A stretch of DNA of 36,459 nucleotides from CAYGLV01 sp964351025. Lineage in GTDB: Bacteria > Actinomycetota > Thermoleophilia > Gaiellales > Gaiellaceae. Where the stretch lies: NCBI GenBank assembly GCA_964351025.1, contig CAYGLV010000021.1:1-36459 (forward strand), given 5' to 3'. The notes under the pieces are model-generated. The model searched no databases. It was not told the origin of the DNA and saw only the letters and a program-made list of their open reading frames with translations. How positions within the stretch are numbered: position 1 is the stretch's first letter; each line of letters opens with the position of its first letter. Shown here in pieces: positions 8,848 through 16,864 of this stretch. The position numbers were made by a program, and so were the translations under genes.

Positions 8848-10057
8848 CGGCGTACCCGGCCCGTGGCTGCGGCTGTGCGCGCTCGCGGGAGCAGCGGCGA
8901 CCGCGCTCGTCGTTGCCAGCGCGTCGCTCGAGCTCGGGCAGGCGCACTGGGGCTTCGCGCTCGCCGCCCTGCCACCGCTCGTCGCGGTCGCGGTCGCCGC
9001 GTACCTCTCGTATCGCCCACTCCTCCCGGCCGCGGCCGCAGCTCTCTTCGGCTTACTAGCCTCGATCGCGCTCGGCGGAGTGGTCGGGCTCGCCGACGAG
9101 GCCGCCTGGTCGGTCGCGCTCCACGTCGCGGGAGCGGCGGCCGCGCTCACGGCCACGCTCTTCGCCGCGGCCCAGAGCTTTCGCGGCGACCCCGTCCCCC
9201 CAGGCCCGTGGCGCGACTACGTCACGCTGACGAAGCCGACGATCATGTCGCTGCTCCTGATCACCGGCGCGGCCGGCGCCTTCGTCGGCGCGGGCGGGTG
9301 GCCGCCGCTGCCGACGTTCGCAGCCGCGATGCTCGGTCTCGCGCTCGCCTGCGGCGGCGCCAGCGCGCTCAACCACGTCCTCGACGCCGACATCGACCGG
9401 CTGATGGGCTCGCGCACGCGGGCGCGCCCGGTCGCGGCGGGCCGCGTGCCACCCGCGCGCGCGCTCGAGTTCGGGCTCGCCCTCTCGGCGCTCTCGTTCG
9501 TCCTGCTCGCGACGACCGTCAACGTCCTGACCGCAGCGCTCGCGCTCGTCGGCAACCTCTTCTACGTCCTCGTCTATACGCGCTGGCTGAAGCGCTCGAC
9601 GCCGCAGAACATCGTTATCGGCGGTGCGGCCGGGGCGGTACCGCCGCTCGTCGGCTACGCGGCGACCTCCGGGAGCCTGGCGCTGCCCGCGCTCTGGCTC
9701 TTCCTGATCGTCTTTCTCTGGACGCCGCCGCACTTCTGGGCGCTCGCGCTGATGATCAAGGAGAACTACGCGGCCGCGGACGTGCCGATGCTGCCGGTCG
9801 TGCGCGGCGACGCCGAGACGGCACGCCAGATCCTCCTCTACTCGCTCGCTCTGGTCGCCTTCACGCTCGCCGTCGCCTTCTCGCTCGGCCTCGTGTACCT
9901 CAGCGCGGCGGTCGTTCTGGGCGCGATCTTCCTCGCGCTCGCCTGGCAGTTGCGGCGCGAGCAGACTCGGCCCCGCGCGAAGGCGCTCTTCCACTACTCC
10001 CTTGCCTATCTGGCGCTGCTCTTCGCGGCGGCGGCGATCAACCCCCTGGTGCTCTAG
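8837..10057 (+). CDS. ctaB: Protoheme IX farnesyltransferase (heme O synthase) with N-terminal half-CtaA-like domain
   Basis: Residues about 125-406 form a UbiA-family prenyltransferase that adds farnesyl to heme B. It has LTKPTIMSLLL, the metal-binding NHVLDADIDRLMGSRTRARP, YTRWLKRSTPQNIVIGG and TPPHFWALALMIK, all CtaB hallmarks. CtaB is normally near 290 residues. The extra roughly 115 residues contain four hydrophobic helices with one histidine at the start of the second (H37) and fourth (H96). That spacing and placement resemble one half of heme A synthase CtaA. The ATG at 8837 overlaps ctaD by 11 bases and follows GAGGGAG, which supports the long form. The protein sits in the membrane and supplies heme for the oxidase encoded upstream. 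Confidence 0.93.
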   Translation: MRSSGVPGPWLRLCALAGAAATALVVASASLELGQAHWGFALAALPPLVAVAVAAYLSYRPLLPAAAAALFGLLASIALGGVVGLADEAAWSVALHVAGAAAALTATLFAAAQSFRGDPVPPGPWRDYVTLTKPTIMSLLLITGAAGAFVGAGGWPPLPTFAAAMLGLALACGGASALNHVLDADIDRLMGSRTRARPVAAGRVPPARALEFGLALSALSFVLLATTVNVLTAALALVGNLFYVLVYTRWLKRSTPQNIVIGGAAGAVPPLVGYAATSGSLALPALWLFLIVFLWTPPHFWALALMIKENYAAADVPMLPVVRGDAETARQILLYSLALVAFTLAVAFSLGLVYLSAAVVLGAIFLALAWQLRREQTRPRAKALFHYSLAYLALLFAAAAINPLVL

Positions 10058-10180
10058 ATGAACATCTCCCCGGAGCTCAAGCGCAAGAACCTCCTGTTCG
10101 GCTGGGCCCTCTTCGGGGTCTTCGTGCTGCTCTTTGCCGGCACCGCCGCCGTTGCGCTGCTCTACCTGCAGTTCGACTAG
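10058..10180 (+). CDS. 40-residue single-helix membrane peptide after ctaB
   Basis: The ATG directly abuts the ctaB stop (TAGATG) and opens a 40-residue frame. It has a charged N-terminus, MNISPELKRKN, one long hydrophobic helix (about residues 12-36) and a short QFD tail. The basic residues before the helix predict a cytoplasmic N-terminus. The size and single helix resemble small accessory subunits of terminal oxidases, and the position in the ctaC-ctaD-ctaB cluster supports that. I cannot name a family. The gene is too short for most gene finders. Confidence 0.7.
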   Translation: MNISPELKRKNLLFGWALFGVFVLLFAGTAAVALLYLQFD

Positions 10181-10217
10181 CCCGCTTTTGAACTAAAGCT
10201 TCGGGGCCGTCCAGCCG

Positions 10218-12833
10218 ATGCGCTCCGAAGGCATGCTCAGCCGTCGCTTCCCTGCCGCTCTCGCCTTTCTCGGCGCTCGCACGGCCCTCGCCGTGCTCGC
10301 CCGGCTTGCGGCCCCGCGTAGCTCAATAGTCCGCGCCAGCCACCTGCTGTTCGTCGTCGTCGCGATCCTCGCGGTCGCAGGGCCCGCCGGCGGAACGACC
10401 CGGGGTTCGGCTGCGAGCGCCCCCGAGGGCCTGCACGGCTTCCTGCTCCGCGTGGATGAGCCGCGCAGCAACAGCTTCTCGCGGACGCCCTCGTTCGCGT
10501 GGAACCCCGTGGCCGGAGCGGTTCGGTACGAGTTCCAGCTCTCGACCAGCGGCGCCTTCCGCGAGAGCGGGATCGTCTACTCGGACACGAGCCTGACAAG
10601 CCCCGTGGCCGCGCCGGCGCTGACCCTGCCGTGGATCACCGGCACGCCACACGCGCTCTACGCCCGTGTCCGAGCCGTGCTGGCGGACGCGACGACATCC
10701 TGGGGCGACGCGTTCGGGTTCGACATGCAGCCGCCCGCGCCGCCGGTACCGCTCTCGAGCTACCCCGGACTGCTGCGCTGGACGCCCATCGACGGCGCCG
10801 CGGGCTACCAGGTCTGGTTCGTGGACATCCCGAAGATCATCGTCGTGACCACGAACGTCGCGGACGAGCGCGAGTTCTATTCCTTCCACCAGGCAGCCCC
10901 CTGGCTCAGCCAGGTGCGCTGGCGGGTCCGTGCGATCCGAAGCGACTTCAACGCGCGGGCGAACGGCCTGCCGGCCGTCGCGTATGGCCCGTGGAGCCCC
11001 GTCTACAGCTCCGTCAACCCGTCGTTCGCGGTCGGGCCGCTAACGCCGCTTGCGACGGTGTCCGACGTCGTCTCGACCGGGGCCAGTGGGTCGCCGGCCC
11101 ATCGCCTCATGCCGGCCTTCGTCTTCGGCGGCAATCAGCCGCTCGCCGGAGCGAGCGCGGAGCTCTACCGCGTGTACGTCTTCACCGATCGCGGCTGCCT
11201 GAACCGCGTGTATGCGAGCGCGATCGTCGGCGGCCCCGCCTACGCGCCGCGCGTCACCGGGCCGCTCGCGCTACCGCAGACGACAGCTGCGATCGCGCTC
11301 GCGCGTTCCGCCTACCTGTCCGATGGGGACGAGGGGCCGAGCTTCACATTCGATCGCGACAAGGTGACAGGAAACGAGTCGCTCCCGCAGGTGACACCGA
11401 CCACCGGCCTCCCGGCCGGTGCGACCGCGCCGGCGAGTGCAGCGCCTCCTGCTGCCGCGCCGGCTGCGGGGGCTCCGCCGTCCGGCAGCGGTGCCGTCGA
11501 ACTCCTCAAGGTGACCGGTACGACGGGGCCTCCGATCGACCTCTGGGACACAGCCTGGTCGAGCGGCGGCGGTTACTACTGGACGGTCGTTCCGGTCGAA
11601 GCGAAGCTCCCGAGCGCACTGTCAACGAGTGTGGCGGCGCCCGGATCTGCAGTCGGCGCAACCACACTGCCCTTGTCGAACGCGACCGGGCTCGCCGTCG
11701 GCGACACTCTCTCGATCGGGAACCCGGGCAACGTCGAGTCGGCGACGATCACGTCCGTGAGTGGCACGACGATCGGTGTCGGCGCCGCGCTCGGGCGCGG
11801 CCACGGCGCCGGTGAGCCGGTCACGCGCACGAGCGGCAACATCCAGTACGTCGACGTCGAGCTTGCGCAGGACGCCTGCGCCAGCGGACGCGTTCAACGG
11901 TTCGGCAAACAGAGCGAGCCCGCGCTGACCTCCAGCGGCGTGCTCTTCGCGTCCGGCCTCTCGCCGGGCGGCAGGCTCGTGTCTGCCAGCAAGAAACCGG
12001 CCTTCTACGGCGCGCCTCTCGTCGCGTGGACAACGGCCCTCGGCGCCGGGAGCTACGCAGTGCAATGGAGCAAGACGCGCCAGCCGTTCGTCCCCGAGAC
12101 CGATCCCGCCACCGGTGCACTCGGGATGATGACGCTCAACACGTCCGCGATCCTTCCGCTCGCGCCCGGCTCGTGGTACTACCGCGTGCGCGGCTACAAC
12201 TACTCGCTGCCGACCGGAGCACAGGCCATGTCGTGGTCGGATCCGCAGGCCATCGTCGCCACCACGCCGACGTTCTCGATCGTTCGAGACGCCAGCTCCG
12301 CCGGAACGAAGGCGATCCGTGTTCCGGCCGGGGGCTTCTCGATCAGGGTGCCCTCCTCGTGGGCCGGTGTCTCCCGCAGCACGGCAGGCGTCGCGCTCAC
12401 GAGCAAGCCCAAGCTGGCCGCCCGACTGGGAGCGCAGCTGAAGAGCCTTGCCTCGGGCGCCTCGACGCTGCGGTTCGTCGCCTATGACTCCACGGGAGCG
12501 TCGGTCCCGGCCACCCTTTCTGTACAGGCGTCGGCCGACCGGGGAGCCTTCGCGCACAGCGCCTGGGTCAAGCGAGCGATTGCCCAGGCGAAGGGGCTCA
12601 AGAATCGCGTCGGCCCCGTGGCGTGTGCCCAGGTTTCGCTGCCCGCCGGAGCCGGCGTGCGCTGCTCGCTCACAACGAAAGCCCCGGGCGGAGGCAATGA
12701 CGCAACGGTGCTGTACTTGCTCCGGCACCGGAACGCGACGTACTCGCTGACGTTCACGAGCTCGCGCGCAGCCCAAGCGGCAAACGCACGGCTGTTCGCC
12801 GCTGCGGCGCAGTCCTTCCGCTTCACGCTCTAG
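10218..12833 (+). CDS. Large secreted protein with Fn3-like domains and a PsbP/LpqN-like C-terminus
   Basis: An 871-residue protein, unknown as a whole. It has a hydrophobic export segment near residues 42-58 (LLFVVVAILAVAGPAGG). Repeated Fn3-like units follow, with the pattern PSFAWNPVAGAVRYEFQLS then ALYARVRAV, recurring at LLRWTPIDGAAGYQVWF and again near residues 600-680. A Pro/Ala-rich linker lies at about 391-426. A small beta unit, GLAVGDTLSIGNPGNVESAT then GRGHGAGEPV, lies near 490-540. The last about 170 residues (FSIRVPSSWAGV to the terminal SFRFTL) look like PsbP/LpqN-type secreted domains. It probably acts at the cell surface. The start is uncertain: ATG 10218 lacks a ribosome site, and ATG 10233 or an internal GTG may be the real one. 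Confidence 0.72.
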   Translation: MRSEGMLSRRFPAALAFLGARTALAVLARLAAPRSSIVRASHLLFVVVAILAVAGPAGGTTRGSAASAPEGLHGFLLRVDEPRSNSFSRTPSFAWNPVAGAVRYEFQLSTSGAFRESGIVYSDTSLTSPVAAPALTLPWITGTPHALYARVRAVLADATTSWGDAFGFDMQPPAPPVPLSSYPGLLRWTPIDGAAGYQVWFVDIPKIIVVTTNVADEREFYSFHQAAPWLSQVRWRVRAIRSDFNARANGLPAVAYGPWSPVYSSVNPSFAVGPLTPLATVSDVVSTGASGSPAHRLMPAFVFGGNQPLAGASAELYRVYVFTDRGCLNRVYASAIVGGPAYAPRVTGPLALPQTTAAIALARSAYLSDGDEGPSFTFDRDKVTGNESLPQVTPTTGLPAGATAPASAAPPAAAPAAGAPPSGSGAVELLKVTGTTGPPIDLWDTAWSSGGGYYWTVVPVEAKLPSALSTSVAAPGSAVGATTLPLSNATGLAVGDTLSIGNPGNVESATITSVSGTTIGVGAALGRGHGAGEPVTRTSGNIQYVDVELAQDACASGRVQRFGKQSEPALTSSGVLFASGLSPGGRLVSASKKPAFYGAPLVAWTTALGAGSYAVQWSKTRQPFVPETDPATGALGMMTLNTSAILPLAPGSWYYRVRGYNYSLPTGAQAMSWSDPQAIVATTPTFSIVRDASSAGTKAIRVPAGGFSIRVPSSWAGVSRSTAGVALTSKPKLAARLGAQLKSLASGASTLRFVAYDSTGASVPATLSVQASADRGAFAHSAWVKRAIAQAKGLKNRVGPVACAQVSLPAGAGVRCSLTTKAPGGGNDATVLYLLRHRNATYSLTFTSSRAAQAANARLFAAAAQSFRFTL

Positions 12834-12847
12834 TAGGAGCGCCGCGG

Positions 12848-12853
12848 TAGGGT
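12848..12853 (+). promoter_or_regulatory. Candidate -10 element (TAGGGT) for the IMPase-family gene
   Basis: TAGGGT fits TANNNT and is followed by exactly six bases and then the GTG start at 12860. This spacing predicts a leaderless transcript beginning at or next to the start codon. Confidence 0.5.
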
Positions 12854-12859
12854 CCAGCC

Positions 12860-13615
12860 GTGGGCCCCGATCTCGCCTTCGCGCACTCGCTCGCCGACGA
12901 CGCCGACGCGCTCACGCTCAGCCGCTTCCGCGCGGGCGACCTCCAGGTCGCGACGAAGCCGGACATGACCCCCGTCTCGGAGGCCGACACGGCGGTCGAG
13001 CAGGCGATCCGGGCCCGCGTCGCCGCCGAACGGCCTGGCGAGTCTGTCTTCGGCGAGGAGTTCGGGGACGACGGCGGGCCGGTGCGCTGGATCGTGGACC
13101 CGATCGACGCGACGCGAAACTACGTGCGTGGGATACCCGTGTTCGCGACGCTGATCGCGCTCGAGCGCGCGGGCGAGCTCGTGCTCGGCGTCGTCAGCGC
13201 CCCGGCGCTGCGCAAGCGCTGGTGGGCCGAGCGCGGCGGCGGCGCCTTCGCCGACGGGGATCCGATCCACGTCTCGGGGGTGCGGCGGATCGAGGATGCC
13301 GTCTTTGCCTACACGAGTCACCGCTCCTTCGGCGAAGCCGGCGCCGAGGCCGCCTTCGAGCGGCTGGCCGGCGGTGCCTGGGTCGCGCGCGGTTACGGGG
13401 ATTTCTGGCAGTACATGCTGATCGCCGAGGGCGCGGCCGACGTGTCCGCGGAAACGGGCGTCGGGCTCTGGGACCTCGCCGCCCCGCTCGTGATCGTGGA
13501 GGAGGCGGGCGGGCGCTTCACCGACTGGCGCGGCGAGCGGCGGGCCGACGGCGGCGATTCGATCGCCTCGAACGGACACTTGCACGATGAAGCACTCGCC
13601 GCGTTCAACGGCTGA
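12860..13615 (+). CDS. Inositol monophosphatase-family phosphatase, HisN-like
   Basis: A 251-residue Mg-dependent phosphatase of the IMPase fold. It has TPVSEADTAVE near 37-47, the metal-binding GEE in SVFGEEFGD, WIVDPIDATRNYVRGIP (usual DPIDGTxNF with G to A), and WDLAAPLVIVEEAGGRF near the C-terminus. In actinobacteria this subgroup includes histidinol-phosphatase HisN. IMPase, HisN and CysQ-like activities cannot be separated by eye, and no histidine genes are nearby. The GTG at 12860 sits six bases after a -10-like TAGGGT with no ribosome binding site, so it is probably read from a leaderless mRNA. It converges on opcA with a shared hairpin between them. Confidence 0.88.
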   Translation: MGPDLAFAHSLADDADALTLSRFRAGDLQVATKPDMTPVSEADTAVEQAIRARVAAERPGESVFGEEFGDDGGPVRWIVDPIDATRNYVRGIPVFATLIALERAGELVLGVVSAPALRKRWWAERGGGAFADGDPIHVSGVRRIEDAVFAYTSHRSFGEAGAEAAFERLAGGAWVARGYGDFWQYMLIAEGAADVSAETGVGLWDLAAPLVIVEEAGGRFTDWRGERRADGGDSIASNGHLHDEALAAFNG

Positions 13616-13618
13616 CCC

Positions 13619-13645
13619 CGCCAAGTGACACCGTGTTACGTGGCG
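13619..13645. terminator. Candidate bidirectional hairpin terminator between convergent genes
   Basis: A 12-base arm starting CGCCAAGTGACA pairs with TGTTACGTGGCG across a CCG loop, with one mismatch and one G-T wobble. It lies between the end of the IMPase-family gene and the end of the pentose phosphate operon. The opcA stop codon (13636-13638) is inside the right arm. There is no T tract, but the placement suits two-way termination. Confidence 0.5.
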
Positions 13646-14514
13646 GCGACCACTGCCGCCTCGTAGACCGGGTCGCGGCCGAAGACGTCGAGCTCGGCCG
13701 ACAGCAGATCGCTCGGGCTCGGTGCCGGATCGTCCGGCGGCACGACGTCCTCGCCGTCCACGGCAACGCGGGCGAGCGCAGGCGCCTCGCTCCAGCGCAA
13801 CTCGACCGCCCGGCCGAGCCGCGAGCGAAGCCAGCCTGCCAGGAGCAGCGCGTCGGAGCGCGGCCCCTCGACCTCGAGCGTCGCCAGCGACGCGATCCCC
13901 GGCCACAGCCCCGCGAGCCGGACGCGCCACGCGAGCGACCGGCCGAAGGCGATGTCCGACACGGCGGCAGCGTCGAAGACGCGGGCGAGCTCCGCGTACG
14001 CTCCGGGTACGTCCGGCCACTCCGACGAGTCGACGACGAGCCGATCGGCCACGCCCAGGAGCTGCCGGAACGTCGCCTCGGGAAACGGTGGCCGCCCGCG
14101 CCAGCGGCAGAAGACAGGCAGATCCGAGATCAGCAGCGGCAGCACGACCGAGGCCGGCGCGGCAGCGCGCCCTCCCCGCAGCCGCAGCTCGATCACCTCG
14201 GTACACACCGTCTGGGTCATCCCCGCAAGCGGGAAGCAGCGAAGCGAGACGGCGGCGGCGATCCCGTCCGGCGCAGCAGGCTCAGGGGTCAACAGCACCG
14301 TTCGCGACGGGTGCCGCTCGGCGAGCCCCTCGAGCGCCGCCCGGGCCGCGTCGAGCCACTCCGCCGGCACCCACGCGACGTGGGTCGCGACGCTCGTGCG
14401 CAGATCGGGACCGTCTGCTGCAGCAGCGTCGCGCAGCGTGGCGAGCACGCGCTCGAGCTCGGCGATCGAGACGTCCTCACCCGTCCAGTCGTCCAGCTCT
14501 AGTGCCGTCGCCAC
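13636..14514 (-). CDS. opcA: Glucose-6-phosphate dehydrogenase assembly protein OpcA
   Basis: A 292-residue protein of the OpcA family, which allosterically activates or assembles Zwf in cyanobacteria and actinobacteria. Family features: VVLPLLISDLPVFCRWRGRP in the middle and the IASLATLEVEG then LLLAGWLRSRLG blocks in the C-terminal half. It is the last gene of the operon and lies immediately after zwf, its usual neighbour and partner. The GTG at 14514 overlaps the zwf end by 16 bases; the frame upstream of it has no OpcA-like residues. It is cytosolic and slightly shorter than typical OpcA. Confidence 0.9.
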   Translation of the reverse strand: MATALELDDWTGEDVSIAELERVLATLRDAAAADGPDLRTSVATHVAWVPAEWLDAARAALEGLAERHPSRTVLLTPEPAAPDGIAAAVSLRCFPLAGMTQTVCTEVIELRLRGGRAAAPASVVLPLLISDLPVFCRWRGRPPFPEATFRQLLGVADRLVVDSSEWPDVPGAYAELARVFDAAAVSDIAFGRSLAWRVRLAGLWPGIASLATLEVEGPRSDALLLAGWLRSRLGRAVELRWSEAPALARVAVDGEDVVPPDDPAPSPSDLLSAELDVFGRDPVYEAAVVAAT

Positions 14515-15998
14515 GAGCGCCCGTCCCGGTGCAGAAGAGCGTCGGCCGCTTCCGGCCCCCACGTCCCGGCCTCGTAGTCGGGGAACGCCGGCGGCTCGCT
14601 CTCCCACGGCTGGACGATCGCGTCCACGAGCGCCCACTGCTCGTCCACTTCGTCCGCGCGCGTGAACAGCGTCGCGTCTCCGAGCAGCGCGTCGAGAATC
14701 AGCCGCTCGTACGCCTCGGGGAGCCCCGTGCGGAAGGCGCCCCCGTAGAGGAAGTCCATGTGCACCGTGCGGATCGTCATCCCCTGGCCGGGCACTTTGG
14801 CACCGATCGCAAGCGAAACGCCCTCGTCCGGCTGCACGTGGATGAGCAGGACATTCGGCCGCAATCCCTCACCCGCAACGTCGGCGAACGGCGGGTGCGG
14901 CGCCGGCTGAAACTGGACGGCGATCGTCGTCTCCCGCCGGGCCAGCCGCTTTCCCGCCCGCACGTAGAACGGGGTGCCGGCCCAGCGCCAGTTGTCGACG
15001 TAGAGCCTCGCCGCCACGTACGTCTCGGTGGTGGAGTCCCTCGCGACGCCTTGCTCCTCGCGGTAGCCGAGCGCCTCGGCGCCCTCCACGAAGCCGCGCC
15101 CGTACTGGCCGCGCACGATCGAGTCCGGCCCGGGCGCCCGCAACGAGCGCATGACCTTTACCTTCTCGTTGCGGACCGAGTCGGCGTTGAAATCGGACGG
15201 CGGCTCCATCGCCGTCAGCGCGAGCAGCTGGAGCAAGTGATTCTGGAAGACATCGCGGATCGCTCCCGACTGCTCGTAGAAGTCGGCCCGCCCTTCGATG
15301 CCCATCGACTCGGCGACCGTGATCTGGACGTGGTCGACGAACTGGCGGTTCCAGATCGGCTCGAAGATGCCGTTGGCGAAGCGGAGCGCGAGCATGTTCT
15401 GCACGGTCTCCTTGCCGAGGTAGTGATCGATGCGGAAGACCTCGTGCTCGCCGAACCGCCCGCGCAGGGCGGCGTTCAGCGCCTCCGCCGACGTACGGTC
15501 GTGACCGAACGGCTTCTCGACGATCACCCGCGTCCAGCCGGTCGTACCCTTGCGGGCGCCCATCGTGTCGACGATCACCGGGAACGCAGCGGGCGGCACC
15601 GCGAGATAGACGAGGCGGTTGCCGGACGTGCCGCGCGTCGCGTCGAGCTCGTCGAGAGCGCCCAGCACCGCCTCCTCGCCCCGGCCGGCGGCAAGATCCG
15701 CCGAGACGTAGCGGATGCCGGCGGCGAACTGCTCCCACACGTCGGCGCGGAACTCGTCGCGGCCGTGCGCTCGGACGGCCTCTTCCATCGCAGCGACGAA
15801 CTGAGCCGTCGTCTGCTGCGTGCGCGCAACACCGACGACCCCGAAGCGCTCCGGCAGGAGGCGGCGCAGCGCGAGCGCGTAGAGCGCCGGGAAGAGCTTG
15901 CGTTGGGTGAGGTCGCCGGAGGCGCCGAAGACGACGAGCGCGCACGGCTCAGGCCGCCGGGAAGCGCGGAGGCCTTCGAGCAGCGGGTTCTCGCTCAT
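14499..15998 (-). CDS. zwf: Glucose-6-phosphate 1-dehydrogenase
   Basis: A 499-residue enzyme, the usual family length, oxidising glucose-6-phosphate to 6-phosphogluconolactone with NADP. The nucleotide-binding GASGDLTQRK is at 25-34 and the substrate-binding RIDHYLGKE at 189-197, with H192 adjacent to the catalytic dyad. VEKPFGHDRTSA and the C-terminal block GMTIRTVHMDF are also typical. The ATG at 15998 overlaps the gnd stop in ATGA. It is followed by opcA, whose product probably activates it. Confidence 0.97.
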   Translation of the reverse strand: MSENPLLEGLRASRRPEPCALVVFGASGDLTQRKLFPALYALALRRLLPERFGVVGVARTQQTTAQFVAAMEEAVRAHGRDEFRADVWEQFAAGIRYVSADLAAGRGEEAVLGALDELDATRGTSGNRLVYLAVPPAAFPVIVDTMGARKGTTGWTRVIVEKPFGHDRTSAEALNAALRGRFGEHEVFRIDHYLGKETVQNMLALRFANGIFEPIWNRQFVDHVQITVAESMGIEGRADFYEQSGAIRDVFQNHLLQLLALTAMEPPSDFNADSVRNEKVKVMRSLRAPGPDSIVRGQYGRGFVEGAEALGYREEQGVARDSTTETYVAARLYVDNWRWAGTPFYVRAGKRLARRETTIAVQFQPAPHPPFADVAGEGLRPNVLLIHVQPDEGVSLAIGAKVPGQGMTIRTVHMDFLYGGAFRTGLPEAYERLILDALLGDATLFTRADEVDEQWALVDAIVQPWESEPPAFPDYEAGTWGPEAADALLHRDGRSWRRH

Positions 15999-16864
15999 TC
16001 CCGCTTCAGCGCATGCCCGCCGAACTCGTTGCGCAGCGCCGCGTTCACCTTCGCCGCGAAAGACTCGTCCTGGCGCGAGGCGAAGCGGGCGAAGAGCGCA
16101 GCGGTGATGACCGGCGCAGGCACGTCCTCGGCGATCGCCTCGTGCACGGTCCACCGGCCCTCGCCGGAGTCCTCGACGTAGCCCTTGATCCCGGCGAGGT
16201 CGGAGCCCTCGCGCTCCAGCGCATCGTGCAGCAGCTCGAGCAGCCACGAGCGCACGACCGAGCCGTAGCGCCAGATGCCGGCGATCTCCGTCAGGTCGAG
16301 ACCGAGCCCCGACGCCTTGAGGATCTCGAAGCCCTCGGCGTAGGACTGCATGAGGCCGTACTCGATCCCGTTGTGGACCATCTTCACGAAGTGCCCGGCG
16401 CCCGCGGGCCCGACGTGCGCGTACCCGTCCTCGGGGGCAAGCGCGCGGAAAGCCGGCTCGACGACAGCGACGGCGTCGCCGTCACCGCCGACCATCAGGC
16501 AATAGCCGTTCTCGAGACCCCAGACGCCACCGGAGACGCCCGCGTCGAGGAAGCGGATACCGCGCTCAGCGGCCGTGGCGGCACGGCGCTGCGAGTCGCG
16601 GAAGTTCGAGTTGCCGCCGTCGACGATCACGTCGCCTGGTGAGACCAGGCCGAGCACCGTCGAGAACGCGTCCTCCGTCGGGGCGCCGGCCGGAATCATC
16701 AGCCAGACGACCCGCGGCCCGTCGAGCTGGGCGACGAGCTCCTCGAGCGACGCGGCCGTGCCCGTACCGGAGCGGGTGTAGGTCTGCATCTCGTGGCCGG
16801 CCCGGCGCAGCCGCTCGGCCATGTTGCCACCCATCCTGCCGAGCCCCACGATGCCGAGCTTCAT
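15995..16864 (-). CDS. gnd: 6-phosphogluconate dehydrogenase (decarboxylating), short type
   Basis: A 289-residue enzyme converting 6-phosphogluconate to ribulose-5-phosphate and CO2. It is the short form (about 300 residues), not the 470-residue E. coli form. The Rossmann motif GIVGLGRMGGNMAERL is at 4-19, followed by YTRS after strand two; an arginine there is compatible with NADP but does not prove it. IVDGGNSNFRDS, DAGVSGGVWG and the catalytic HFVKMVHNGIEYG (Lys and Asn) are intact. Both ends overlap neighbours in ATGA junctions. Confidence 0.95.
   Translation of the reverse strand: MKLGIVGLGRMGGNMAERLRRAGHEMQTYTRSGTGTAASLEELVAQLDGPRVVWLMIPAGAPTEDAFSTVLGLVSPGDVIVDGGNSNFRDSQRRAATAAERGIRFLDAGVSGGVWGLENGYCLMVGGDGDAVAVVEPAFRALAPEDGYAHVGPAGAGHFVKMVHNGIEYGLMQSYAEGFEILKASGLGLDLTEIAGIWRYGSVVRSWLLELLHDALEREGSDLAGIKGYVEDSGEGRWTVHEAIAEDVPAPVITAALFARFASRQDESFAAKVNAALRNEFGGHALKRE

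Noticed and set aside
10311..10340. tRNA-like 5' stretch (CGTAGCTCAATAGT) resembling a D-arm
   Set aside because: No matching acceptor stem, anticodon arm or T-loop (GGTTCGA-type) follows, and it lies inside a continuous coding frame.
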